Source of the DNA: Liopterus haemorrhoidalis
Taxonomy: Eukaryota; Arthropoda; Insecta; Coleoptera; Dytiscidae
Direction of reading: 5' to 3'
Assembly (NCBI GenBank): GCA_963971575.1
Contig: OZ020622.1
Span: forward strand, 10,206,279-10,270,278
DNA: 64,000 nucleotides
Below the pieces are notes generated by a model. The model searched no databases. It had not been told where the DNA came from and worked only from the letters and a program-made list of their open reading frames with translations. This document shows, piece after piece, positions 21,605-31,925 of this stretch. Both the position numbers and the translations under genes were made by a program. Within the stretch, counting starts at the first letter, position 1, and every line of letters begins with the position of its first letter.

Positions 21605-22780
21605 ATAACTAACCAGTAAGAAGCACTAATTGTTTTAGTTAGTATATTAAAAGTCTAGAGTTGTCCAACGAACTTACGTTCCTGTTCCTTAAGGCTGCAC
21701 CGACGTTAAATCAGGGACCCTGGGAGTTATAGAAACAGGCCTATGTTACCATAAAAGATGCCATGAACACGCTGATGTATTTTCGATTCAAATAGATGCA
21801 GTCTTTCTTTAGTTCTCAGCTAACATACACCATACACACAAAAGAAATCATTTATGTATGAACATAGATACCAACAATATCCTTTACCATCCGATCAATA
21901 TTTTATGTCTGGAAAATATCTAAATGAATACATTCACGTGTTTCAAAATTCAAAAATATTTGACGTCTGATAGTTGACAAGTAACAAGTAACATCTTAAA
22001 TGATATGCGGATCGATATTCAGTATTATACAGCGCTTCTTATTGTACATCTTTTATTCAAATTTAAACTGTACAGAAATTGACATGAGATTTCACTTTGC
22101 TTCAATCTTTTTCACATCTGACTTATCATATTTCATATCGCAACGTCAATGATGAAAGTTCTCTTTTCATTACTCTTTGCTTCAGTTCTTTGCGCTCTTC
22201 GTGACAGACTTTCATTCAAACTATTTTTCTTAATAATAAATGCATTACTTTGATAAGTTTTAAAATAGATACAGACGTAACTAGGAGGACCTAACACTAA
22301 CAAAACAATACTAATTTAGCAGCATTTTCAATAAGATCATTAAATACGAAATTCTAATTTTCATTCTAGCATGTTCAAACTTCAATTGTTTAAGCGAGGG
22401 ATCAGCAACCTGGTACTTGCGGGCACCGGGTGTCTGCGAAGGTTTTAAAAGGCGCCCACGGCTAAATTTAAAAATTCTAATGCAGTTTTATAAAATAACA
22501 AGTTCGTAGACAGACGTTTATCAGGATAGGTGTCGAAACAATAGTTACCTACTACTGTTCATTTTATGCTGTTGAAGAACCAAAATAGATAGTAAAGGAA
22601 AAAAAAAATTCTAATACACTAATACCTCGCTTTACGGCCAAGATACGTACCGGGAAAATTGGCCACAAAGCGAAAAGCCGTATAACGAATCAATTATTTT
22701 GATATAAATCCATATAAATTCAATAGGATCGGTTCCAATTTTTTTTATAAAATAACGTAGTTGAGGGTTCAAAATGAATT
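21605..22780. other. Mostly unrecognised; DNA-transposon end fragments
   Basis: No gene. AGGGATCAGCAACCTGGTAC at 22397 resembles the end of a hAT-type element, and AATACCTCGCTTTACGGCC at 22620 looks like another element's end. Neither could be paired. Confidence 0.3.
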
Positions 22781-22783
22781 TTT

Positions 22784-22831
22784 AGAGTTTTGTAGGTATG
22801 ACCAAAAAAACTCTTATACCGTCATTTTGTC

Positions 22832-22863
<32 letters not shown>

Positions 22864-23907
22864 GTCTGTCTGTCTGTCTGTCTGTATGTTCGGTAAAAAT
22901 CTTAGCCAAACGGTTAAACTTAGAGAGTTGAAATTTGGCATGCTTATATAACTCTTTGACCCGCACATATGAAAAATACTAAAACATCTAAAAAACATAT
23001 CCCCCTAAAAATATAAACAAATATGTGCTCATCGAAAAAAAAAATAAATAAATAAATTCTGAGTAAGGTATCAAATGAAAGCTTAGTACGTGCATTAACA
23101 ATCAAAATGTTATTTTTGCAAAATAAATTATTTTGAGGCGATTTTTGGCAAGTGTGCAAAAAAAAATTGCCCCACACCTGTAGCCCAGATGGTTTAAACT
23201 AAAAATCTGAAAAAATTCTAAGTAATGTACATTGGTCTGAACCGGAATAGTACAACAAAAAATTTTGATCAGATTATATTTTCGGAAAATAACGCATTTT
23301 TTGTGTTTTTTGGTTGACGATTTACAAAAGTTATAGTTATGTAACACATTAGACTAAAAGACGTATCATAGTCTAATGGTTAGCATGCTCGCTAGCTACC
23401 CAGAATTCTAGGGTTGGCTCCCGGGCAGAGGAGACAATTTTTGTTTTCTTGAAATTATTTTCATGAAATTATTGACAAAATTATAGTTAAATGTTTAATT
23501 TTTAGAGCGTAAATTTAATAACGTTGGAATGTTGGAATTATATTTTCATTCTGTGTCATGTATACGAAACCAAAGGGGCGGAGCATATGACAACCAATAG
23601 AAGCTATAAGCGCAATTTTCAAAATCTTAATGAACCTTGCTATATAAAAAAATACTGCACATATTTAGAAACCTAAATAATGGTATTAGGCATTCAAATT
23701 AACAAAAAAATATTTTAAGATAAAATTTGTGTTTAAAGCTCTTAGATTAAAAGACGATAAATTATTTTAAAAATATCGTTCATTTTGCCGTGATTACTAC
23801 AAACCAAAATTTGTCCTGCACACTCAGTATGCCGCCATCACTTATTATGTACCTGCGAAACCCTGAAATGTGTGAAAATTCATACTTCACATCATTTTTT
23901 TTCCATG
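22784..23907 (+). mobile_element. Family A copy A3 with tRNA-like module
   Basis: Left end AGAGTTTTGTAGGTATGACC, GTCT tract 22832-22886 with one GTCTATCT variant, right subterminal repeat and hairpin GTGTGAAAATTCATAC, then TTCACATCATTTTTTTT. The internal tRNA-like module (23361-23434) has TAGTCTAATGGTTAGCATGC as A-box region and GGGTTGGCTCCCGGG as B-box region. Confidence 0.82.
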
Positions 23908-23975
23908 TATTTCATTTAAAAATGCTTACATATAAATAAAAATACATAACAAGTACATATAATAATAAACTGAAA

Positions 23976-24512
23976 CTAAAAAACTATACTGTCATCATCA
24001 CTTTTCGCTGTTGTGAATTGACCTGGTTTAAAAAATTTGTCCAATGTTGTTTGTTTTGCTTTGCTTTCTGCTTCTTTTTGCAGTTCTTTATAACAGCTAA
24101 CGGTTGAGTTAATACCTCCAGAATCTTTAGCGCTACGTTCTACGCTGGGATCATTTTGAAGAATGTTTATTCCTTGTACGAAATAAGAAAGCGCAATCGA
24201 CAAGTTCTTTGATGTTAGCTGTTTGCATACAGCAGGCCCTGGATCCTCATCAAGTGCTCGTTCTGCTTCTAATTGGATCAGTTCCTCATGTGAAAGGGGT
24301 TCTCTATCAGCATGTAGTAAATCAAGCACATTACCTTCTTCCAAATCCTCAAAACCAAGATCATTTGCTAGGTTCATTATGGTTTGAAGAAATACAGGAA
24401 GAGAATCAACTTCAGGATCATTAGTTTTAACCCTGGGCTCCAGTAGGCAACAGAAAAGAACAGAATTCTTACAAGACTCAGTATTAGCCACACATTCATT
24501 ACACACCAACAA
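23976..24512 (-). pseudogene. pogo/Tigger transposase C-terminus
   Basis: About 178 open codons ending at a natural stop. The sequence has the acidic, loosely conserved tail of pogo/Tigger (jerky-like) transposases: DLLHADREPLSHEELIQLEA, DPGPAVCKQLTSKNLSIAL, and near the end QTTLDKFF at residues 154-161. QxxLxxFF is the PCNA-interacting (PIP) box, known from pogo transposases. The DDE core and helix-turn-helix are absent; upstream it meets a 5'-truncated Penelope-like element at about 24527. The open frame suggests a fairly recent fragment; expression as an exon cannot be excluded. Confidence 0.75.
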
Positions 24513-24528
24513 TGAAAAGAAAAGATAA

Positions 24529-25216
24529 TTGACAGAGGAGTCCGTGTATATTAGTTTTAATGACTTAATTTATTCTCAGAAAGATGATTTGCGTATGGGT
24601 TCTCCTCTCTCCCCCCTATTGTCAGAAATATTTATAGATCATATGGAGAAAATTATTTTTAGTAGTTCTAACAAATTCCGTCACTGTATTAAATTGGTAT
24701 CGTATATTGTGTCACTGGTATCGTTATGTTGATGATATTATTTTTCTTTGGGAAGGTAGTAATAGGCAATTAAAATTATTTTTCAACCATATTAACGATA
24801 TCAATCCTTCAATAAAATTTACTATGGAGATTGAAAATAATCGTTCCTTAAACTTCTTAGACTATTCCATCTCACATTCTAATTCTAAACTCAACTTCAA
24901 AATCTATAGAAAACCGACATATACTGACACCATCATTCCTGCTTCCTCTTTACATCCTTATAATACTAAATTGGCTGCTTTCAATTGTTATGTAGACCGA
25001 TTATTAAAAGTTCCACTTTCTGAAGAAGACTACAATCTGGAATTACAAACTATTTATAAAATTGCTATTAATAACGGTTATAACAAGACTGAAATAGATA
25101 AAATTATTAGAAAAAAGCGCAAAAAACTTGTATTAACATATTTTTATCCCCCAAGTAAACCAGATACAAAAATTTATAAAAAAAACCTTTTCACGGCCAG
25201 GTTAGTTTCAAAATAG
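24529..25216 (+). pseudogene. Penelope-like reverse transcriptase
   Basis: Two overlapping frames, 24529-24732 and 24707-25216. The first has FNDLIYSQKDDLRMGSPLSP; the second has MCHWYRYVDDIIFLWEGSNR with the catalytic YVDD. At the junction TGGTATCG occurs twice (about 24693-24702 and 24714-24723), so a small duplication plus a frame change broke the gene. Downstream NNRSLNFLDYSISHSNSKLN and KIYRKPTYTDTII are typical. Thumb and linker continue to about 25216. N-terminal palm/fingers are lost. Confidence 0.85.
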
Positions 25217-25239
25217 GATCAAAATTAAAGAAATAAAAT

Positions 25240-25641
25240 ATAACTCCAGCCTTTTATAATAAATATACAATTAAAAATTTACTCGTTAATAATAAACTAG
25301 ATAAAACCGATTTACACAACAAAAGTGGAATTTATCAAGCATCGTGCCAAGATTGTTCGACAATATATATAGGCCAAACTGGTCGAAAATTTGCTACAAG
25401 ATTTGGTGAACATTTGAAAGCCATCCAAAATAAAAAAGTAGAACAGTCCAACATAGCAGACCATATGATCACCAATAATCATAACCTTTCCGTTAATGAC
25501 TTTAAAATCCTACACATTCACAATAAAAGCCTTAAACAGAACCTTTTAGAATACCAAGAAATTCACCAAAATATTAACTCTGGAATTCCCTTAATGAATG
25601 ACCGGATTAACGTTTACAACTCACCCCTAATAAATCGGTAA
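25240..25641 (+). pseudogene. GIY-YIG endonuclease domain of Penelope-like element
   Basis: Frame reads PAFYNKYTIKNLLVNNKLDK, then NKSGIYQASCQDCSTIYIGQ and TGRKFATRFGEHLKAIQ. It contains GIY...YIG, the CxxC just between them that characterises the Penelope endonuclease, the following Arg and the EH motif. The frame is open over about 134 codons but is separated from the RT by a stop at about 25216. The domain nicks DNA for target-primed reverse transcription. Confidence 0.85.
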
Positions 25642-25839
25642 AAAACTTTTTTCCCTTATATGCTAATATGGTTTACACTTGTATTCCCTACCATTAATAT
25701 TTGTTCCCACTGAATGTATCTGTTAAAAAATAAGTTTAGTTTGTAATTTGAACTCCTGTAGATGGCGTCACTGCCGAAATACGTATAGAGTAACATTAAA
25801 CTTATATTTGTGAAACTTACCGAGTGTTTTATTTATTAA

Positions 25840-26232
25840 TCTTATAGAAAAGAAAAGAGGTGGAAAACTGTGACAACTGCAATAAAACTGTAACAGTAGA
25901 ACATATAATCCTGGAGTGCCAACTATTTGAAGAACTCAGACGAAAGCACAAAATATCAGACAACCTGAAAGAAGCGCTAAGCCCAGAAAATGAAAACATT
26001 TTATTAGACTCAAAGAAGCAGATCTGTTCCGTAAAATTTAAATCCCAAATGTTCTATTACTCTAAATTATCTATCTTAAATGTCATATCATAAAATTGTA
26101 AATATGCCTCATTTTAAATTAATGCCAATATTCATTCTTGTAAATCAATGTAAATGACTAAATGTACCGGGATGCTAATAACCGCAGTTGAAGCGCCCCC
26201 GAAATATATCTTAAATGAAAAAAAAAAATCAT
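25840..26232 (+). pseudogene. 3' end of a non-LTR retrotransposon
   Basis: A frame of 77 codons (25860-26093) with CDNCNKTVTVEHIILECQLF: C-x2-C-x8-H-x4-C, the C-terminal cysteine/histidine motif of jockey/R1-type ORF2. It ends at a stop, has about 125 bases of 3' UTR and a poly(A) tail at 26217-26228. It directly follows the Penelope-like 3' end. Confidence 0.7.
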
Positions 26233-26930
26233 TTAACAGATTAAGATGGAGGAATTGCGTGGGTGAAATCAAAGAAAGACAGTCCCGAAAAAAAAAATAA
26301 TATACATGACATCATTCGTATTGGAATTGTTTCAATTTGTTTGTTTTTATCAAAAAGTGCGAAAAACTGTTTATGCTAAATTAAAATTTATTGATTCAAC
26401 TTTCTTCATTCAAGTCCACAAAATACCATTCAAATTTTAGTTTATTCATTTTGTTTGTTCCTTTGTTTTATTACGGAACAATAACAAAATTTTCCTTTGA
26501 CTCTTTGAACTTAATTTATATTCGGAAAGTTTCTGTGATGTAGAATATTGGAAAAATAGACAAATATGAAAGAGTAATTGATAAAAAATTATATATTTTT
26601 CTTAATTAAATATCTATATGCTGCTTTGGTACTAACACGATCTGATTCATCTTAGTTATTAATTTAAAGAGCAGCTTTTTCATAAAGATAAAAATTCTTC
26701 CGACACGTATAATAAGATAAAATGAAGTTGCATACTGCGAAGGAAATTACAAGTTCTTTAAGGGAGAAGATTTCCTTATGAATTATTACTGGGTGGTGAT
26801 GATATAAAGGATATGGCCCACATAATTTTACGCACATCAACTGATATTCACAAGATTTGAAATTAAAATTGTTCCTGATTCCTGCTACTTCATTGCAATA
26901 ATAAAACTGTATTATTATACATCATTTACA
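26233..26930. other. No gene recognised
   Basis: AT-rich spacer without recognisable features. Confidence 0.3.
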
Positions 26931-27081
26931 TGGTAGTGTCAAAGGCGCGACAGGGGTGAGAGGCGTGGTGTTATATTTACAAGTTGGAATTTCATGGTGG
27001 GGTTGGAGGCGTGATAAGTGCGCGTTTTCGGTTTTGACAACATTTGTATCTAACCCAAATCTAACCTAAAAGTTTATACAA

Positions 27082-27345
27082 GTGTTTGGAGTAAACGGTT
27101 ATTCAATTTCATTAAATATGTCGTCAAATCGAAGGAGACGTCTAGCTCTTTATTATGCATATTTAGACTTATTGCGATATGAAGAAAAGCGATGGTGGGT
27201 CGTTTCATATATACATAGAAACAGAAGGCAACAGGGAGATTATTTTAACTTGTTGCAAAAAATGAGACACAAAAAACAAACAGTTACTTCAATTACAAGA
27301 AAAGAATTTAATACACAATCTTTTTTACTTGACATCACAGTTTAG
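27082..27345 (+). pseudogene. PIF/Harbinger transposase N-terminal fragment
   Basis: From the second Met (27118): MSSNRRRRLALYYAYLDLLR, EEKRWWVVSYIHRNRRQQGD, YFNLLQKMRH. The WWV...R...G.y..LL..M pattern is that of the start of insect Harbinger (HARBI1-like) transposases. The frame stops after 87 codons, long before the catalytic domain. Flanking GC-rich stretches (26940-27010 and 27605-27670, both with GGCGCG / CGCGCC) may be the remains of the element's inverted ends. Confidence 0.55.
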
Positions 27346-27582
27346 AATGAAGATTCTGTTGGCCCCTGCTTGGGGTTGTATTATTAGTATACCCACTGCA
27401 TGGCATTTCTGCAGACCAGATATTTGAAACCGAATCCATAATAATAAACTTTAAGACTGCCGACAACATTGTAAAAGTCGCAATTTCGCTACATCACTTT
27501 ACGTTTTTTTAATTTTTTTTAGGAAATTAATATAAGTGGTTCGCTAAAGATCTCAGTATTCCGAAAAAATATATTTGTTTCT

Positions 27583-27900
27583 ATGGTTTCGAAGGTGCGG
27601 CCAGCGCTAGAGTTGAAATTTCTGAACTTGCGACACCGCGCTTGTAACACCGCGCCTACGATACCATGGTACGGGTTTTTTCAAAATAGAGCGATCCTAT
27701 TGGTTGAATTTCTTGTTCCACGCTTCCATCACCATAATGAAAATGATACATTAGAGGCTGAAGCTACTCTAGTGAACTCCATTTTTCAGAGCTATTATTA
27801 TTATTTGTGTTACAGATTGGTATGGGTCTTGGCCTCCGTAGGAATATATACAGAGTGTTTATATAAATTTTGGGGGTTGTTATACTTGTTTGTTAGTTAA
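27583..27900 (+). other. Unassigned open frame (105 codons)
   Basis: Begins MVSKVRPALELKFLNLRHRA. Not recognised. It overlaps the likely right end of the Harbinger remnant and runs into the next element, so it is probably a chance frame. Confidence 0.15.
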
Positions 27901-27927
27901 TATTCAACATTCAAAGAAAAATGTCAT

Positions 27928-28435
27928 TTGTCAGAAGATATCAAAGTTCCGATACTGAACGTTTATAAAAAGTTAGTTTTGGAAGGTAATGACAAACATA
28001 TAGTTAGAACTGCGGAATTAACTAGTGTTCCATACAGAACAATTCAACGTATCGTTGTTCGTGACAAAAATCAGCAGCAAAACGACCCAATTTACAAGTT
28101 TTCAAGAAAATAGATAGTTTTATGTCTAAAACAATAATGAATAAAATATACGACTTTTGTTCGAAAAATATAGTGCCAACTGTGCATCTTTTAATACAAA
28201 ATTTTTGAAGAAGACGGAATAGAATTTCCATACAAAGTTAGTCATATGTAACTAATATGAAACCAGTTAAAATGAAATGTGCGCCGGAAAAATACAACAT
28301 GTATAGAACATGTAAAAACAATTGAAACATTTTTTTTTAATCCACCAAATAAATCTTCAATAATTATTAATGACAGTGGTAGTGACACAAACTCTGATAG
28401 TGATATAAACAATTATAATAGTGATAATGATTAAT
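27928..28435 (+). pseudogene. IS630/Tc1-like transposase, internally deleted
   Basis: MSEDIKVPILNVYKKLVLEG, then IVRTAELTSVPYRTIQRIV is a helix-turn-helix. After one frame change near 28095 it continues KKIDSFMSKTIMNKIYDFCS, NIVPTVHLLIQNF, EEDGIEFPYK, as in insect IS630-related DDE transposases. The DDE core is missing, and the sequence ends with an acidic Ser/Asp tail (NDSGSDTNSDSDINNYNSDN, 28370-28433). Dead. Confidence is good for the class, lower for the exact family. Confidence 0.6.
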
Positions 28436-28484
28436 ATTTTTATAATTTTAAATTACCGTAAATTGACAAGTTCTAAAAAACATT

Positions 28485-28680
28485 TTTTTTTAAGCCGTCC
28501 TCAAAGAACTTTTTCGGTGTCTCCTCAATTTAGTTTCTGTTCTGGTCCCAACAGCCTTGGCACCCAGCGCGGCGAAACCTTGCTAACGCCCAAACAATCA
28601 TGCAAGATGTCATGAACTTGTCGTGTACCTATCCCTAGGCGCACACTAATTTGACGAATAGTCATTCGCCTGTCCTCGTG
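28485..28680 (-). pseudogene. Mariner fragment, near copy of the one at 31.3 kb
   Basis: Almost identical to 31303-31492 (inverse of SVRLGIGTRQVHDILHDCLG, then SKVSPRWVPRLLGPEQ). It is cut off at 28680 by the 3' end of family A copy A4. Confidence 0.8.
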
Positions 28681-29876
28681 ATGTTAAGTGTGAATTTTCA
28701 AACATTTCATGGTTTCGCAGGTATTTAGTAACTGAATGATGATTATTTGGGATGCCAAAACAAATTATATGTCAAAATATTTTTTTATGAATTTTAATTC
28801 GAATGCCTAATACCCTTATTTAAGTTTCTAAATATCTGCAGTATTCTTTTTTATATGTTAAAAGGACGAATAAGAGTAGAACCTCGCTGTCTATATTTAA
28901 TAAGGGTCTGATACTGTATAATGATTTACCACTCACTGTTAAAAACGCACTTTCAGTGCATCATTTTAAAGGTAAATTAAAAGAATATGTAATAGGTAAA
29001 TGTATCAACAATTAATAAGATTACCATAATGTATAATATTGTTATTTTTAGTTATTTTTAGTATATAATTTTTGTTATTTGTTATCTATATGTAATATTT
29101 TTATAAATGTTTTTTATTTGTATACTAATTTTTTCATATTTCTTGAATATGTAATAGCTTCGTGCTAATTAATAAATGATTTATTTATTTATTTATTTAT
29201 TTATAGCAAGGTTCAATTTTGAAAATTGCGCCTATGGTTTCCATTGGTTGCTTATATCATAAGCCCCGCCCTCTGATTTCGTATACATTCAAACATAGAA
29301 TTAAATTATAATTTCAACACTTCCAACTGTTTATTAAATTTACGCTTTTAAAAATTAAATGCAACATTTACCAAAATATAACTAGAATTTTGACAAAATA
29401 ATTTAAACAAAATAAAAATGCAAAAAGAACAGAAAAATTAAAATTTACATGAATCGAACTATAGTTGGCAAATTACAAAGCAACGACGAAACGCACTACG
29501 CTACGAGCGCTTAATTGTCTACTGTGTTACATAGCGAATTAAATATTTAACATATTTTAGTTAAAAACACAAAAAACGCGTTATTTTCCGAAAACATAAT
29601 CTGACTAAGGGCTTTCATTTGATACCCTACTCAGAATTAAAAAAAAATATTTTTTTTTCGATTAGCACATATTTGTTTATATTTTTAGGTGAGTATGTTT
29701 TCTAGATGTTTTAGTATTTTTCCTATGTGCGGGTCAAAGAGTTGTATAAGCATGCCAAATTTCAACTCTCTAGGTTTAGCCGTTTGGCTACAATTTTTAC
29801 CGAACATACAGACAGACAGACAGACGACAAAATGACGGTATAAGGGTTTTTTGGTCATACCTGCAAAACCCTAAAA
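28681..29876 (-). mobile_element. Family A copy A4 with a retrotransposon insert
   Basis: In minus orientation: left end at 29876 (AGGGTTTTGCAGGTATGACC), short GTCT tract, tRNA-like module at 29449-29515 (TAGCGTAGTGCGTTTCG; B box TAGTTCGATTCATG), right subterminal repeat and decayed hairpin at 28683-28722. A non-LTR fragment interrupts it at about 28862-29204. Confidence 0.8.
28862..29204 (+). pseudogene. Non-LTR 3' end inserted in copy A4
   Basis: Plus-strand frame TNKSRTSLSIFNKGLILYND, LPLTVKNALSVHHFKGKLKE, YVIGKCINN and stop is the extreme C-terminus of jockey-like ORF2. About 200 bases of 3' UTR and a (TTTA)n tail (29182-29204) follow. Family A sequence TTTTTTATAT / AGCAAGGTTC is continuous when it is removed. 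Confidence 0.75.
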
Positions 29877-29879
29877 AGA

Positions 29880-31115
29880 ATGATTTTTGTTTGTGCAAAT
29901 TTCAAGTATTTAATATAAACTATAAAGACTTTAAAACAAAACGATTTTTAAACACACATATATAATTCAAATATAGCCAGTCCTAAGCCTGATAAAAATG
30001 TGAAGGAATGTCATGTGAGTATATGCAGTTCATTCTAAATAGCATATAAGAAAACACGTTTATTTAAAATAATTATTACAGTCCTGGCAACTGTTATTAA
30101 CAGAAACATAAACTCAGTAGGTATAATGGTTATACTGTCAACCATTATTGGAATCAATAAGTTAGGGTGGTCATTTCGTATTATAAATACTATACAATCG
30201 ATCGAAAACGTAAAAATTATATGCAAAAAATCCCTCAAAGCATTAATGCTATGAACTATCTACCTAATTATCATAGCAGCCGTTGATGTGCAAGGGAAGT
30301 AGACGGCAGAGGGAGGAAAAGACATTGGGCACGTAAGCTAGTTAATAAATAAAATTTTAAAATATTAAGATTTAAAAATATAAAAATAAACATTTTTCTT
30401 GGGTGGTGGCATTGCCCATTTGATCTTACATAAAAGTCGGTCTTAGCCGCATATGTTGTTAATCTGCCTTTGACAGTAAGTTCACGTTACTAGAATCATA
30501 ATTAGAAATTTACTTTATCCGGCTCTGTTTTAAATCCTAAATTGCTTATTCCTCTAGATCACCAATCGCTGAATAAAAAAATACCATTCAATATTCTTGA
30601 ATTTATGACGATATCAACTGATAAAATGATTCAATTAAAAGAAGATTTATCAGTCCAGGAAAATCTACTGAAAAAGCAAATAATCTAAATGTAATCCACA
30701 TCCCAAAACCTCAGTAGAAAATTATTTCTGGTATTATATCTCAGTTTAAAATCTCATTCAAGTTATCTAAATGAAGTATGGAATCGAAAATGAATACTGA
30801 ATATTCTTTTTTTATACTTTTTGCTGAAAATAAGCGATATTAGAGATATAAATTGTGGGGAAAATAGGGTTATGAGGGTTGATTTTTACTGAAAATGGAT
30901 GGCACTATTTATATGCCATAATTTTTGTTAAAAGAAATGTACAAGATGTACTAAATCATCTGAGTTCTTAAGATGAAATATAGGCAGTTGAGAAAGACAC
31001 ATGGCTTTTCAAATCTGTCATAATTTCAGAAAAAATAAACGGAGAAGTATGATATAAGACAAAACATTTTTGGTCATTTATTTTTGAAAAATTCTTAAAG
31101 ACTTGGTAAAAAAAA
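29880..31115. other. No gene recognised
   Basis: AT-rich spacer; the frames at 30035-30238 and elsewhere resemble nothing. Confidence 0.3.
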
Positions 31116-31167
31116 AATTGATGTGAAGCGTGAATTTTCACACATTTCAGGGTTTCGCAGGTATATA

Positions 31168-31925
31168 CGAGGGATGTTCCCAAATTTCTGGGAATTTAGC
31201 TATGATTTTTATTATTTTGTTAATTTTCGTCAATATTACAATGTAGTTTTTCAACATAATCTCCATTTAACTGAATACATTTATCCCAACGATAAACTAA
31301 TTTTTTTAAGCCGTCCTCAAAGAACTTTTTCGGTGTCTCCTCAATTGAGTTTCTGTTCTGGTCCCAACAGCCTTGGCACCCAGCGCGGCGAAACCTTGCT
31401 AACGCCCAAACAATCATGCAAGATGTCATGAACTTGTCGTGTACCTATCCCTAGGCGCACACTAATTTGACGAATAGTAATTCGACTATCCTCTTTCAGT
31501 AGGTCTTCGACGGCTGTAATGTTTCTTTCATTTACTGACGTGCTTGGGCGCCAACTGCGTGGATCGTCTTCTAGTGATGTTCTACAGGTTTTAAAACGAT
31601 CGATCCACCGATAAACAGTACTTTTGGATTCTGGAGACTCACCAAATATTCCTTGCAGACGCTGAATAATTTCTGATGTTTTCACACCTTCTTTCCACAA
31701 AAAGAAAATTATTGCTCTTTGAGATTTTGCTGCGTCTTCCATGGTTACAAAAACAGTGCTATGAAAACGCGTCTATATCAGTCGAACACCTAAATCAGAC
31801 TGAACAATATTGCACTAGATAGTTGCATAAACATGCCAAGACTTGTATGGCACCAATAACATTGCCTATAAGTTCTGCGTAATTTAATTATAGCACAATT
31901 CCCAGAATTTAAGAAACATCCCTCG
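31168..31925 (-). mobile_element. Mariner (copy 6), deleted, inside copy A5
   Basis: Starts CGAGGGATGTTCCCAAATTT and ends with the inverse of CGAGGGATGTTTCTTAAATT, both continuing CTGGGAATT. TA lies on both sides (31166-31167, 31926-31927). At 758 bp, it has lost the C-terminal half of the transposase gene. Confidence 0.92.
31341..31742 (-). pseudogene. Mariner transposase N-terminal half
   Basis: MEDAAKSQRAIIFFLWKEGV, EIIQRLQGIFGESPESKSTV, YRWIDRFKTCRTSLEDDPRS, WRPSTSVNERNI, IRQISVRLGIGTRQVHDIL: both helix-turn-helix units of a mariner DNA-binding domain in one open frame of 133 codons. Catalytic domain deleted, so at most a TIR-binding protein could be made. Confidence 0.85.

Larger units (their letters stand above)
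24529..25835 (+). mobile_element. Penelope-like element, 5'-truncated
   Basis: RT motif B (MGSPLSPLLSEIFIDHMEKI), motif C (YRYVDDIIF), the downstream LNFLDYSI and YRKPTYTDTIIPASSLHPY block, and a C-terminal GIY-YIG endonuclease (25321-25641) are in Penelope order. A 3' untranslated part to about 25835 carries a hammerhead-like hairpin region. It is 5'-truncated at about 24527. Confidence 0.88.

Noticed and set aside
29449..29515. tRNA gene candidates inside family A copies
   Set aside because: A and B boxes are visible but acceptor and anticodon stems do not pair well, the modules are embedded in repeats, and each is different. I treat them as tRNA-like modules, not tRNA genes.
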